From Paenibacillus bouchesdurhonensis (GTDB taxonomy: Bacteria > Bacillota > Bacilli > Paenibacillales > Paenibacillaceae): a stretch of 64,000 nucleotides of DNA. The notes under the pieces are model-generated. The model worked only from the letters and a program-made list of their open reading frames with translations. It searched no databases and had not been told where the DNA came from. Shown piece by piece: positions 1 to 9,800 of this stretch. Within the stretch, counting starts at the first letter, position 1. Each line of letters begins with the position of its first letter. Location: assembly GCF_900155685.1 (NCBI RefSeq), contig NZ_LT732548.1:4321492-4385491 (forward strand). The letters run 5' to 3'. Position numbers and translations under genes: made by a program.

Positions 1-681
1 GACATCACGGATTGGTTCATCCGCACAAGGGAATTGCTAGGCGAGCAAATGCAGATATTGAATACTTCCCAAATAAATACCGATCTGGAGAAATTGTTTG
101 GAGAGGTCAAACAAGTCAAGGCCTCTCGGCAATCGATCATCTTACTATGCCGACTTATTTTCGATACAGCATTAGCCGAACTTCCAGAATGGAGATCTTT
201 CTACGACACCGCGGTCGAAGAGCAGCTCAGGGAACAGATGCTGACCTGTCTTGCTTTTGAAGAGCTAAAAGGTTTATTCTTCTCCTTTTTTCTTAAAGGA
301 CTCGAAGAAATCCGGGCAAATCGTCTCCAATTGGCGGACAGGTCGGTTGAAACGGTCAAGCGCTGGATTCGCGAGAACTACGATCAGCAAGCGGAGCTTA
401 GCAGCCTGGCCAACATGGTATACCTGACCCCGAGCTATCTCAGCAAGCTCTTTAAGCAAGAGACAGGCATGACGATTACCGATTACTTGATCGAAATGCG
501 GATTAAGAAAGCAAAGCATCTGCTCAAAACATGCTCTGACTTGAAAATCCATGAAATCGGCTGTGAGGTAGGCTACCCTGATCCGGCTTACTTTAACAAG
601 CTGTTCAAACGTGTCGTCGGTGTGACGCCTAGTGAATATAAGAAGATAAATCCACTGAACTCCTCCCTATCTAAAGAATAA
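1..681 (+). CDS. YesN-type response regulator, C-terminal part (5' end outside window)
   Basis: The reading frame is open from the first base, so the start and any receiver domain lie upstream of the window. The visible 226 residues hold a helical linker region and, in the last 100 residues, an AraC-type double helix-turn-helix (SSLANMVYLTPSYLSKLFKQ, then IHEIGCEVGYPDPAYFNKLFKR and the closing GVTPSEYKK). This arrangement is typical of YesN-family DNA-binding regulators that pair with YesM histidine kinases and control sugar transport operons. What it regulates cannot be told from the window; the next gene is on the other strand and separated by a terminator. Confidence 0.85.
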   Translation, partial: DITDWFIRTRELLGEQMQILNTSQINTDLEKLFGEVKQVKASRQSIILLCRLIFDTALAELPEWRSFYDTAVEEQLREQMLTCLAFEELKGLFFSFFLKGLEEIRANRLQLADRSVETVKRWIRENYDQQAELSSLANMVYLTPSYLSKLFKQETGMTITDYLIEMRIKKAKHLLKTCSDLKIHEIGCEVGYPDPAYFNKLFKRVVGVTPSEYKKINPLNSSLSKE

Positions 682-683
682 AA

Positions 684-720
684 AAATCTTGATGCTTCAA
701 CAAACAGAGCATCAAGATTT
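684..720. terminator. Bidirectional rho-independent terminator
   Basis: A perfect 13-bp stem (684-696 with 708-720) with an 11-nt loop, A-rich on its left and T-rich on its right. It lies just after the stop of the partial regulator and 45 bp beyond the stop of the convergent GH4 gene, so it can serve both. Confidence 0.9.
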
Positions 721-768
721 TTTCCTTGGTTAGCATTTTATCCGGTGCGCATAATTTATACAGGTTAT

Positions 769-2274
769 TTATTCTTGTAAAGCGCGATCCTTCCCTTTAT
801 CTGCCTCGCGTGCATTCTTGTTCGCGGCTTCGCGATCTTCCATCATTTCATCCACCGTTTTCACATGCTGGCGCGCAGCTCCCGCATAACCTTCACGAGT
901 TGGAATCCGCTCGTTAGAAGCCTGACGCTCCTTCGCTGCAGCAATAGCTTCTGCATACTGCGGCAACCATGCTTCCTGGGCAATGAGCATATCATCGACC
1001 ATCTGCCAAATTTCCGGAGGGTTACAGACAGCTCCGACCAGTGGATCCATCATAAATGCCTGACGGAGCAGCTTGTCATCGCCGTTCACCGCAGCTTCAA
1101 CGGCCAGGCGCTGCACGGAAATGCTCACATTGCACACCGCTGCAGGCCCAAGCGGCAAATCGCCCACATGCGGCATCGAAATTCCATTGCCATCCACATA
1201 TCCCGGTGCTTCGATAATCGCATCATCCGGAAGATTAGAAATAATGCCGCGGTTGATGACATTGAAATGTCCACGGTATACCCGGCCGGTCTCCAACCCT
1301 TCAATAATGTAAGAACCATGCTCCTCGCTTCGTTCCTCTGTTTTGAATTCCAGTGCCGGTTCCTTCATCCAGTTCGGGAAGTCCGTCTCAAACCAGTTGC
1401 GCCCTTCCGTGCACACCCGTAAATATCCGCCCGTTTCGCCGTTAATCCAGCTGCCAAGGTCGATCCAGTCCATGATTTCCTCCGGCCGCTTCCGGTACCA
1501 AGGCACATACTCGCTCAAGTGCCCATTGGATTCTGTGCTGTAATAACCGAATCGACGCAGCATATCGATGCGCACCTTCTCGGTTCTGGAGAAATCAGGA
1601 TGCTGCTCAAACGCCTCCAACAGCTTATCGGTCAAATCCTCCCCATTGTGACGGATGCTAATATACCATGTCTGGTGGTTGATGCCCGCGCAAATAATAT
1701 CGACCTCTTCCTTCTTCAGCCCGAATGCTTCAGCGATTTGCGAGTGGCCGCCCTGCACTCCGTGGCATAGCCCAATCGTCCGCACGCCGCCGTACTTATT
1801 GCAGGCCCAGGTCAGCATGGCCATCGGGTTCGCATAATTCAGAAGCAGCACATCCTTAGCAGCCACCTCGCGAATATCCTTGCAAATGCTAAGCATCTCC
1901 GCAATTCCCCGCTGACCGTACATAATTCCCCCGGCACAAAGCGTATCGCCGACGCACTGATCCACTCCGTATTGCAGCGGAATATCTACGTCCGTAGCAA
2001 AGGCTTCAAGTCCGCCGACCCGGATTGTGCAGATTACGTATTTCGCATCCTTCAGCGCTTCCCGGCGATCCGTGGTCGCTTGAATACGAATAGATAGACC
2101 ATTCTCCTGAATATCTCGCTGACACAGCTCGGTCACCATATCCAGGTTGTGCTCATTAATGTCTGTAAAAGCAACCTCAATATCACTAAATTCCTTCACG
2201 GACAACAGATCCCGAAGCAATCCTCTCGTAAACCCGATACTGCCAGCACCGATAAATGCAACTTTAAATGACAT
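769..2274 (-). CDS. melA: GH4 alpha-galactosidase (MelA type)
   Basis: 501 residues, the usual size for glycoside hydrolase family 4. These cytoplasmic enzymes need NAD+ and a divalent metal and cleave by an oxidation-elimination mechanism. Visible signatures: the N-terminal Rossmann motif GAGSIGF (residues 9-15), the NPM motif (149-151), the metal ligand Cys170 in CHGV and His200 in GINHQTWY. The GINHQTWY and QGGH signatures fit MelA-type alpha-galactosidase better than the LplD alpha-galacturonidase branch. A good ribosome site (GGGGGGAT) precedes the ATG. The AraC gene 175 bp upstream in the same orientation is the likely regulator; raffinose- or melibiose-type oligosaccharides are the likely substrates (inference). 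Confidence 0.85.
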   Translation of the reverse strand: MSFKVAFIGAGSIGFTRGLLRDLLSVKEFSDIEVAFTDINEHNLDMVTELCQRDIQENGLSIRIQATTDRREALKDAKYVICTIRVGGLEAFATDVDIPLQYGVDQCVGDTLCAGGIMYGQRGIAEMLSICKDIREVAAKDVLLLNYANPMAMLTWACNKYGGVRTIGLCHGVQGGHSQIAEAFGLKKEEVDIICAGINHQTWYISIRHNGEDLTDKLLEAFEQHPDFSRTEKVRIDMLRRFGYYSTESNGHLSEYVPWYRKRPEEIMDWIDLGSWINGETGGYLRVCTEGRNWFETDFPNWMKEPALEFKTEERSEEHGSYIIEGLETGRVYRGHFNVINRGIISNLPDDAIIEAPGYVDGNGISMPHVGDLPLGPAAVCNVSISVQRLAVEAAVNGDDKLLRQAFMMDPLVGAVCNPPEIWQMVDDMLIAQEAWLPQYAEAIAAAKERQASNERIPTREGYAGAARQHVKTVDEMMEDREAANKNAREADKGKDRALQE

Positions 2275-2320
2275 AACTATTTATCCCCCCAAGTATTGGA
2301 ATGTCGGGAATCCCCAGATT

Positions 2321-2357
2321 CCTTAAGGTTTCTTAAGAACTCTTAAGAGTACTTAGA
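2321..2357. promoter_or_regulatory. Array of CTTAAG palindromes at 10-bp period
   Basis: CCTTAAGG (2321), TCTTAAGA (2331) and TCTTAAGA (2341) follow each other with an exact 10-bp period, and a degenerate fourth copy (ACTTAGAG, 2351) keeps the phase. All copies would lie on one face of the helix, between the AraC gene and the GH4 gene about 50-80 bp before the GH4 start. This is a candidate operator for the neighbouring AraC protein or another regulator; binding is inferred. Confidence 0.5.
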
Positions 2358-2448
2358 GCAATCTCCCGAGTGATAACCTATAGCCTTATTCTATCAGGGG
2401 ACTTATCGGAAGCGATATCAATATTCTGACTTGATGCAGCCTGCAATG

Positions 2449-3480
2449 TCAGAAATCCTCACTTTTTAATCCTGTATCATTCTTTTGAGTATGCAGGGAA
2501 TTACGATAATGCACCGGGGTAAAGCCAGTATGCTTCTTAAAGAGAGCATGGAAATACTGCCGGCTGCCAATCCCCACATAATCTGCAATATCGGCAACCG
2601 GAATATCCGTGTGCAGCAGCAGCATAGATGCCTTGTCCATCCGCAGCCGCGTTAGATATTGCATCAACGTCTCGCCCGTATGATTCTTAAAAATACGCTG
2701 TAAATAGCCCGGATGCAGATTGACAATCCCTGCTACATCCTGCACATGGATTTCCTGGTCATAGTTCTCATGCAGATAATTGAGGCACTGCTTTACATAA
2801 TGATCGTATTCCTGCTGTCCGCTTGTGCTATACTCCTGTCTTAGCCGTCCAAGCGAGATGAGCAGCTGGGCAAACAATAGTCGCACCATGGCCTGACCCT
2901 GGACAAGCCTGTCATGCTGCTGCATCCCTGCTGCCGGGCCCCCAAAGGCTTGGCTTGTTCCAGTCTCTCCCCTGCCATTTCTGGCAGTTGGGACTTCATG
3001 TCCGATGCGATCCAACTCCAGCACCAAGCTTTTTAACGTATAATAAATATCCTCTGGATCCCGCATCACGATGTAGTCAAATGGGGAAGCAGTCATCATG
3101 GTTACGCTATCCCCGCTATCATCAAGATATTGCCGCAGCGAGGGATAGCTCCCTTGACAAGCGGAGAAACGAAACTCAATATTCAGCATCCGACATGGGC
3201 TCTCCTTCTCTACAATGAGCCTATGGGGTACATTGGCATCAATCAGAATAAACTCGCCCTTCTTAAGACTGACTCCATCAACTTTTGAGCCGCTCCCCTT
3301 GGCACTGCCGCTGCGCACTTCAACCCGGCAAACTCCGGAGATGATATACATAATTTCAGTAGAATCGTGACGGTGAAACGTCATATTCATCTCATTCCAC
3401 TGCTTAAAATAATAAGCTGTTATTTCCGGTTGAAAATCACCGTCTAATAATCCGGTTCGAAATATGCTGCCCCGCTCCAT
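2449..3480 (-). CDS. AraC-family regulator with N-terminal cupin
   Basis: 343 residues. The N-terminal half looks like an AraC ligand-binding cupin (HRHDSTEIMYIISG near residue 36, ANVPH near 88). A variable linker rich in Gly, Gln and Ala follows around residue 165-185. The last 100 residues carry the AraC double helix-turn-helix (VQDVAGIVNLHPGYLQRIFK, then ADYVGIGSRQYFHALFKKHT and TPVHYR). It sits just upstream of the GH4 alpha-galactosidase on the same strand, and the phased palindromes at 2321-2357 lie between them, so it probably activates that gene in response to an alpha-galactoside. A second AraC gene diverges from it 200 bp away. Confidence 0.85.
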   Translation of the reverse strand: MERGSIFRTGLLDGDFQPEITAYYFKQWNEMNMTFHRHDSTEIMYIISGVCRVEVRSGSAKGSGSKVDGVSLKKGEFILIDANVPHRLIVEKESPCRMLNIEFRFSACQGSYPSLRQYLDDSGDSVTMMTASPFDYIVMRDPEDIYYTLKSLVLELDRIGHEVPTARNGRGETGTSQAFGGPAAGMQQHDRLVQGQAMVRLLFAQLLISLGRLRQEYSTSGQQEYDHYVKQCLNYLHENYDQEIHVQDVAGIVNLHPGYLQRIFKNHTGETLMQYLTRLRMDKASMLLLHTDIPVADIADYVGIGSRQYFHALFKKHTGFTPVHYRNSLHTQKNDTGLKSEDF

Positions 3481-3682
3481 TGCATTGACCTCCTGACTCT
3501 TGCGGTTTTGCTCTGTCTGGTTTCCTGCCGTATTCCTGTCTCATACTAATGTAGCTTGTCAGCAGCCGTTCTTTCAAGTTGTCTCGGGCCTCGGCCCCTG
3601 ATCGTAGAAAATATGCTATCCTATTGATATTTAACAGCAAAAATCAACTCGTTAGCAACGATATGAACGTAGGGGGCAGCAA

Positions 3683-4630
3683 ATGAAACCAGAGACGCCT
3701 TGCGGGACTTACGGATTCCGATTCAATGACGCTTCGCATCTTCCGTTATGCAGCTTGTTTGCCGTAGGACATGAGCTTGCAGATCATCCGAATTACTTTT
3801 GGGATGGCTTAACCCGTACGGATGGCCCACTGCTACTATTTCAATATTCCGTTCAAGGCGAGGGCATGATTGAAGTCGGCGATCCAAGAGATTTTGAAGA
3901 CGGGAACGGGGATGGAAATTCAGAGCCAGGCAACGGCAGCAATAACATCACTCGCATTCCTGCGGGGCGGGCTTTTTTGATCGAAATTCCGAGCAATCAC
4001 CGCTATTATTATCCGTCAAAGAGTAAAACCCCGTGGGAGTTTTATTTTTTGCTGATTCGTCCCCGGACAGCTCTGCCGATGTGGAGGGAGATTGTTTCCC
4101 TCATCGGTTCCGTGCCCTATCTCGACCCCGATGGGCTGCCGATTCAAAGGTTGAAATCTATATTCAACGAGGCTCATAACGGTAAAATCACGGATCCGTA
4201 TATCGCCTCCTCTTTTGTATACCAATTCCTTATTGAGCTAAGACGAGCCGCTTCTGACCGCTATCGCGAAGAGGAGCATTGGCCGGGCGCCATTCGCGAA
4301 GCCGTTCGCTTCATGAATTCCCATTATCACCGCATGATCGGTCTGGAGCAGCTTGCTGAGCAGTTGGGCTTATCAAAATTCCATTTTTTACGCACATTTA
4401 CGAAGTATGTTGGCATTACGCCTAACGATTACGTCAATAGAAAGAGAATTGAAGAGTCGATTGAGCTTCTGCAGTCAACGGATTGGAGCATCGAGACGAT
4501 TGCCAGCCAGGTTGGTTACTCATCGGGAAGCTATTATATTAAAGTGTTCCATAAATTCACGGGGCAAACCCCCGGTTCTTTTCGCTTGGGCAGCCATGTT
4601 CTGCAGTATAACCGCCTCTTTTTCGATTGA
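3683..4630 (+). CDS. AraC-family regulator
   Basis: 315 residues, ATG preceded by GTAGGGGGCAG. The N-terminal 150 residues resemble the AraC sugar-binding cupin domain (LLLFQYSVQGEGMIEV, then PAGRAFLIEIPSNHRYYYP). They are interrupted by a short Gly/Asn/Asp-rich insertion near residues 75-92 that is probably a surface loop. The C-terminal 100 residues are the double helix-turn-helix (LEQLAEQLGLSKFHFLRTFT; IASQVGYSSGSYYIKVFHKF; TPGSFR). It is followed after 150 bp by the GH27 alpha-galactosidase in the same direction, so local control of that gene is the simplest reading. Confidence 0.85.
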   Translation: MKPETPCGTYGFRFNDASHLPLCSLFAVGHELADHPNYFWDGLTRTDGPLLLFQYSVQGEGMIEVGDPRDFEDGNGDGNSEPGNGSNNITRIPAGRAFLIEIPSNHRYYYPSKSKTPWEFYFLLIRPRTALPMWREIVSLIGSVPYLDPDGLPIQRLKSIFNEAHNGKITDPYIASSFVYQFLIELRRAASDRYREEEHWPGAIREAVRFMNSHYHRMIGLEQLAEQLGLSKFHFLRTFTKYVGITPNDYVNRKRIEESIELLQSTDWSIETIASQVGYSSGSYYIKVFHKFTGQTPGSFRLGSHVLQYNRLFFD

Positions 4631-4783
4631 CCGCAAAGCTCCCTGCAAACGAACAGCAATTTTCTGCTATCCAACTTCCTAAATTGTTGTAGATGTCTAT
4701 TATATAAGCATCTTATGATTAAAACACAGAGCAACTTTATTCAATCAACAAAAATTAGGAATATGAATTGGAGGAGCAATCGT

Positions 4784-6070
4784 ATGAATCATCGTTTGTT
4801 TGCCCCCACGCCGCCAATGGGGTGGAATAGCTGGGATTGCTATGGAGCTGCTGTAACCGAAGCGGAAGTTCGCGGGAATGCCGAATATATGGCTCAGCAT
4901 CTTAAGGAATATGGATGGGATACAATTGTTGTTGATATACAGTGGTATGAGCCGGAAGCCAATTCGTCCCTCTACCGCCCCTTCGTGCCGCTGGTGATGG
5001 ACGAATTTGCCAGGCTTATGCCAGCGGAGAACCGTTTCCCTTCGGCAGCGAATGGTCAAGGCTTCAAGCCGCTCGCGGACTATGTTCACCAGCTGGGGCT
5101 GAAGTTCGGCATTCACATTATGCGGGGAATTCCGCGGCAGGCCGCCCATGCGGGCACGCCGATCAAAAATACAACTGTCACGGCACGCGATATCGCCCAT
5201 CCAAATTCAATTTGTCCATGGAATACGGATATGTACGGTGTCGACGCCGCCAAGGATGGCGCGCAGGCTTATTACAATTCTTTATTCGAGCTTTATGCAC
5301 AGTGGGGCGTGGACTTCGTCAAGGTCGACGACATCGCTGCATCGAAGCTCTATGATACGCATCAGCCGGAAATCGAGCTGATTCACCGCGCAATCGACCA
5401 CTGCGGCCGGCCGATGGTGCTGAGCCTGTCGCCGGGCCCGGCGCCGGTCAAATATGCCGAGTTCCTCTCGCAAAATGCGAACATGTGGAGAATGACCGAT
5501 GACTTCTGGGATCATTGGGAACTCCTGCTCGACATGTTCGACCGCTGCGAGAGATGGCAAGGCCAATCGGGGGATGGTTGCTGGCCCGATTGCGATATGT
5601 TGCCGCTGGGCCATATCGGTATCCGTTCCGTGGACGGCGGAGGCGCCGATCGTTGGACGCGTTTTACCCGCGAGGAGCAGGTTACGATGATGACGCTTTG
5701 GTGCTTGTTCCGCTCCCCGCTGTTCTTTGGCGGCGAGCTGAGAGACAACGATGAATGGACTTTATCGCTGCTGACCAATCGTGAGGTGCTGGCGATGCAC
5801 CAGACTAGCAGGAATGCCAGACTGCTTGAGCGGGAGGGACATCGCATCGTTTGGGTAGCCGACGGGCAAGACGGCAGTCTTTATGTCGCCTGCTTCAACA
5901 CCGGGGAGACATCGCTAGATATCAGTTTTCCGATCAGCATATTAGGTGCAACTTCCCCAATTCAAGCCAAAGAGCTTTGGACGGGAGCTGCGAACGAGAT
6001 CCAAGGCAGCCTTTCGGCGAGTGTCCTGCCCCACGGGGCTGCACTATTTCGCCTAGACCCGCTGAAATAA
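4784..6070 (+). CDS. GH27 alpha-galactosidase
   Basis: 428 residues from the ATG at 4784, chosen because TTGGAGGAGC sits 8 bases upstream and the protein then begins near the conserved PPMGWNSWDCYG motif; in-frame codons back to 4715 lack such a site. Family 27 retaining enzymes remove terminal alpha-galactose (some members remove alpha-N-acetylgalactosamine or beta-L-arabinopyranose). The nucleophile Asp is D182 in FVKVDD and the acid/base is the Asp pair 239/240 in RMTDDFWDHW. A C-terminal beta-sandwich domain occupies about residues 350-428. There is no signal peptide, so it is cytoplasmic. It is probably controlled by the upstream AraC protein. Confidence 0.87.
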   Translation: MNHRLFAPTPPMGWNSWDCYGAAVTEAEVRGNAEYMAQHLKEYGWDTIVVDIQWYEPEANSSLYRPFVPLVMDEFARLMPAENRFPSAANGQGFKPLADYVHQLGLKFGIHIMRGIPRQAAHAGTPIKNTTVTARDIAHPNSICPWNTDMYGVDAAKDGAQAYYNSLFELYAQWGVDFVKVDDIAASKLYDTHQPEIELIHRAIDHCGRPMVLSLSPGPAPVKYAEFLSQNANMWRMTDDFWDHWELLLDMFDRCERWQGQSGDGCWPDCDMLPLGHIGIRSVDGGGADRWTRFTREEQVTMMTLWCLFRSPLFFGGELRDNDEWTLSLLTNREVLAMHQTSRNARLLEREGHRIVWVADGQDGSLYVACFNTGETSLDISFPISILGATSPIQAKELWTGAANEIQGSLSASVLPHGAALFRLDPLK

Positions 6071-6076
6071 TGAAAC

Positions 6077-6119
6077 AGGAGCTATCCCTTGCCGCTTGTC
6101 TGGCGAAAGGATAGCTCCT
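6077..6119 (+). terminator. Terminator after GH27 gene
   Basis: An 11-bp perfect stem (6077-6087 with 6109-6119) with a 21-nt loop, followed by TGTTTAGTTAATTT. It starts 7 bp after the stop codon of the GH27 gene. Confidence 0.75.
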
Positions 6120-6202
6120 TGTTTAGTTAATTTCCACAGATTTATGCGTAACAGCTTATCAAGATCAATTGAATATTTAAAGTATTCATCTTATCTACAG
6201 TC

Positions 6203-6718
6203 TCATAAACCATGGAGCCTCATAAATTCCTTCGGGCTCATTCCAGTAATTTGCCGAAATACGGAGCAATAGTAACTCGTATTCTCGAAACCGACCCTTT
6301 GGGCAATTCTCATATATCTTCTTGTCCCGCTCGCTGAACATCAACTGCTTGCTGCGATTTATCCGCTGCTGATTCACGTATACCATAGGCCGAAGCTGCA
6401 TGGTGTTCTGAAAAAGACGGCATAAATACTGCGGCGAGACCGAGATGACCTCAGCCAGCTCACTCAGCTGCAATGCCGGTGAAGATTGCTATCCACGTAC
6501 TCCAGGACAGGCTTGATTCGCTCCATTTCATGATCCTGATTCAAGGGCAGCTGCAAAGCTCTTTTTAAATCGGGCAGCAAAGTGAATAGCAGCTTCGAAT
6601 CGGGAAAGCCCTTGGGTCTAACGGTCTCCGGCTGGTGCCTCCAATATCCAAGCGTTGTCGCATATACAGGCAGGAGAACCGCTTCATGCAGATTACAGAA
6701 AATCATCTTGCTTTCCAC
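6203..6718 (-). pseudogene. Decayed AraC-family regulator
   Basis: Three pieces of one AraC gene remain. The first piece (6718 to about 6466) begins like an AraC N-terminus (VYATTLGYWRHQPETVRP) but jumps within about 45 residues to the region before the HTH, so most of the cupin domain is missing. Near 6466 the frame ends at a stop; the HTH continues in a second frame (LQLSELAEVISVSPQYLCRL). Near 6305 a second frameshift follows; the true C-terminus (RVGFENTSYYCSVFRQITGM, then SPKEFMRLHGL) is found in a third frame ending at 6203. One internal deletion plus two frameshifts make it non-functional. It lies divergent from the GH2 gene that it probably once regulated. Confidence 0.8.
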
Positions 6719-6740
6719 TTCATGATCCTCGTTTCATATA

Positions 6741-6769
6741 TTGATACAAATAAGGAAAATCCTTATATA
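6741..6769 (+). promoter_or_regulatory. Probable sigma-A promoter of the GH2 gene
   Basis: TTGATA (6741-6746), a 17-bp spacer, then TATATA (6764-6769). An alternative -10 TATAAT lies at 6791-6796. Transcription from either supports the TTG start at 6839. Confidence 0.5.
6750..6766. promoter_or_regulatory. Palindrome inside the promoter, candidate operator
   Basis: ATAAGGA-AAA-TCCTTAT is a perfect 7-3-7 palindrome within the spacer of the candidate promoter. A further copy of TCCTTAT lies at 6774-6780, 14 bp after the palindrome's right arm. This could bind a repressor or activator; the neighbouring AraC gene is dead, so any binding protein would be encoded elsewhere. Confidence 0.4.
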
Positions 6770-6838
6770 TTATTCCTTATACATTAAATCTATAATATGA
6801 ATATATCAACAATTGACCCAAAAAAGGGAGTGGTTATT

Positions 6839-9800
6839 TTGCGCCAGAAACTCATCTATCAACCGCCTGCCAACGGATATCCCGAGTGGAATAACAACCC
6901 GGAGATTTTCCAAATCAACCGCATGGAGGCGCATGCTTCCAAGATGTCTTTTCATACGGTGAATGAAGCCCTTGCCGGGGATAAAACCGCCTCTGCCTAC
7001 TACCGCTCGCTGAACGGAGCCTGGAAATTCGCCTTTGCTGAAACTCCTGCACAGCGGTGCATCGATTTTTATAAACTAGACTATGACTATAGCGATTGGG
7101 CAGATCTTCCCGTACCCTCGCACTGGCAGTTTCATGGCTATGATTATCCGCAATACACGAATGTCCGTTATCCGTGGGCGGAATCGGAGCCTGAGCTTCA
7201 AGCCCCCTTTGCGCCAACCGTTTACAACCCGGTCGGCTCTTACATCCGGACGTTTACAGTGCCTGAAGAATGGAAGGATCAGCCGGTGTATCTCAGCTTT
7301 CAAGGGGTAGAGTCGGCTTTCTATGTATGGGTGAACGGGGAGCTCGTCGGTTATAGCGAAGATACGTTTACGCCTGCGGAATTTGATATTACCGCCTATC
7401 TCGTCACTGGAGAGAACAAGCTGGCCGTAGAAGTGTATCGCTGGTGCGACGCCAGCTGGCTGGAGGATCAGGACTTCTGGCGGCTCAGCGGCATTTTTCG
7501 CGAAGTCTATTTGTACTCGGCTCCGCCGCTGCATATCGCCGACTTCTTCGTTCGAACCAAACTGGATGACGCATACAAGCACGCACAGCTGAATGTAGAT
7601 GTGAAGCTGGAGGATTACTTCATAAGCAAGGCCGGCTGTACCGTTGAAATGCAGCTCTATGACGCGGATCGGCAAGGGGTATGGGACGACCCTTATTCGT
7701 CTGAGGTTTCTTTTCAAGAGGGGCTTGAGCAAGCCGTAAAGCTAACCGCTCCTGTCCAGCATCCGCTCAAATGGAGCGCCGAATCGCCAAATCTTTACAC
7801 ATTGGTGCTTAGCTTAAAGGATGAGGCCAGACAACTGCTGGAAGCCGTCAGCTGCAAAGTCGGATTCCGTACATTTGAATTAAAGGACGGTTTGATGGAG
7901 ATCAACGGCAAACGGATCGTGTTCAAAGGCGTCAACCGACATGAATTCTCCTGCGATAAAGGAAGAGCTATCACTAAAGAGGATATGATCCGTGATATCG
8001 AGCTGATGAAGACGTATAACATCAACGCAGTCCGAACGTCCCATTATCCAAACCAGTCTCTCTGGTATGAGCTCTGTGACGAATATGGCTTATACGTCAT
8101 TGACGAAACCAATTTGGAGACGCACGGTGCGTGGGAATACGGGCAAAAAGGGCTTAATGAGCGCAATATCCCGGGCAGCAAGCCGGAGTGGCGCGATAAC
8201 GTGCTGGATCGCTGCAACTCCATGTTCCAGCGGGACAAGAATCATCCTTCGATCATCATCTGGTCGCTTGGCAACGAATCCTACGGGGGCGATAACTTTA
8301 TCGCCATGCATAAGTTCTTCAAGCAGGCTGATCCAACAAGGCTGGTGCATTATGAAGGTATTTTCCATTACCGGGAATCGGAAGCGGCATCCGATATGGA
8401 ATCCACGATGTACATCAAGCCAAAAGAGGTCGAGCAATACGCCAGAAACAACCCGAAGAAGCCTTATATCATCTGCGAATACAGCCATGCTATGGGCAAT
8501 TCCTGCGGAGGGCTTCATCTCTATACCGAGCTGTTTGACCGTTATGAAATATTGCAAGGGGCGTTCATTTGGGACTGGGTCGATCAGGCAATTCGCACCA
8601 AAACTTCCGACGGTATCGAATACATGGCTTACGGCGGAGACTTTGGAGAGTCCCCCCATGACGGAAATTTCTGCGGGAATGGTTTGATTTTTGCTGATCG
8701 GACGGTAACACCAAAGCTGGACGAGGTAAAGAAGTGCTATCAGAACGTTAAGTTCGAGGGCGTCAATCTGGAGGAAGGGCGGATTCGGATTACAAATCAA
8801 TTTTTGTTTACGGATCTAAACAGCTATGCTTTGAAGTGGGAAATCCTTTTAGACGGCGAGATTCATCAGAGCGGAACGGCCGGGCTTAACCTGCCTCCGG
8901 GAGAGAGCACGGAGCTTGTGATTCCTAACCTATTATCTAATGATCAATTAACTGCTGAGCAATATAAGCGTGAAGCCATCCTGACCGTTTCTCTTGTCAC
9001 GCGCGAGGCAGCGAAATGGGCGAATGCGGGTCACGAAATAGCATGGGAACAGTTCATAATTACTCCTTACTATAAAAAAGAACTGCCTAGCGCCGACAGC
9101 ATCGCTGCAGTATCCGCCAAGGAAGTGGATGAAGATTTGATCGTCTCTGGGGACGGCTTTGCCTTAAGGCTCAGCCGGGTTACCGGAAATCTTCTCTCCT
9201 ACGATTCCTCCGGCACAGAGCTGCTGGCAGAACCGGTGAAGCCGAATTTCTGGCGCGCAGTGACGGATAACGATTTGGGCAATAAACTGGACAAGCGCTG
9301 CCGCATATGGAGAGAGGTATCGGAGAACAGACAGCTAAGCGAATTCACCTGGAAACAGGAAGGGTCGACAATTGTCATAACAAGCCGCTACATTCTCGCG
9401 ACTACACCGTTATCGACGGTATCTGTAGAATATCGCATTCTACCAAGCGGAAGGATCGAGGTTTGCGAAGAACTCGTACCTGGAAGCGGCTTGCCGGAAA
9501 TCCCCGAAATCGGCATGATGTTTATTCTGAGCGGACGCTTGGACACGATCGCCTGGTACGGCCGCGGCCCGCATGATAACTACTGTGATCGCAATACGGG
9601 AGCGAAAGTAGGGCGCTACTCGGGAGCTGTCCTCGAGCAATTCGTACCTTATTTGCGACCGCAGGAATGCGGCAATAAGACCGATGTCCGCTTCGCTTGC
9701 TTGACGGAAGGAACGGATGGCCCGGGTCTGCGCATCGAAGCTTCCTCGCTCATGGAGGTCTGCGCTCTGCCTTGGACGCCGCTGGAGCTCGAAGCGCATG

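Noticed and set aside
8090..8800. Minus-strand open frame of 236 codons inside the first GH2 gene
   Set aside because: Antisense to a conserved catalytic domain, with no recognisable protein features.
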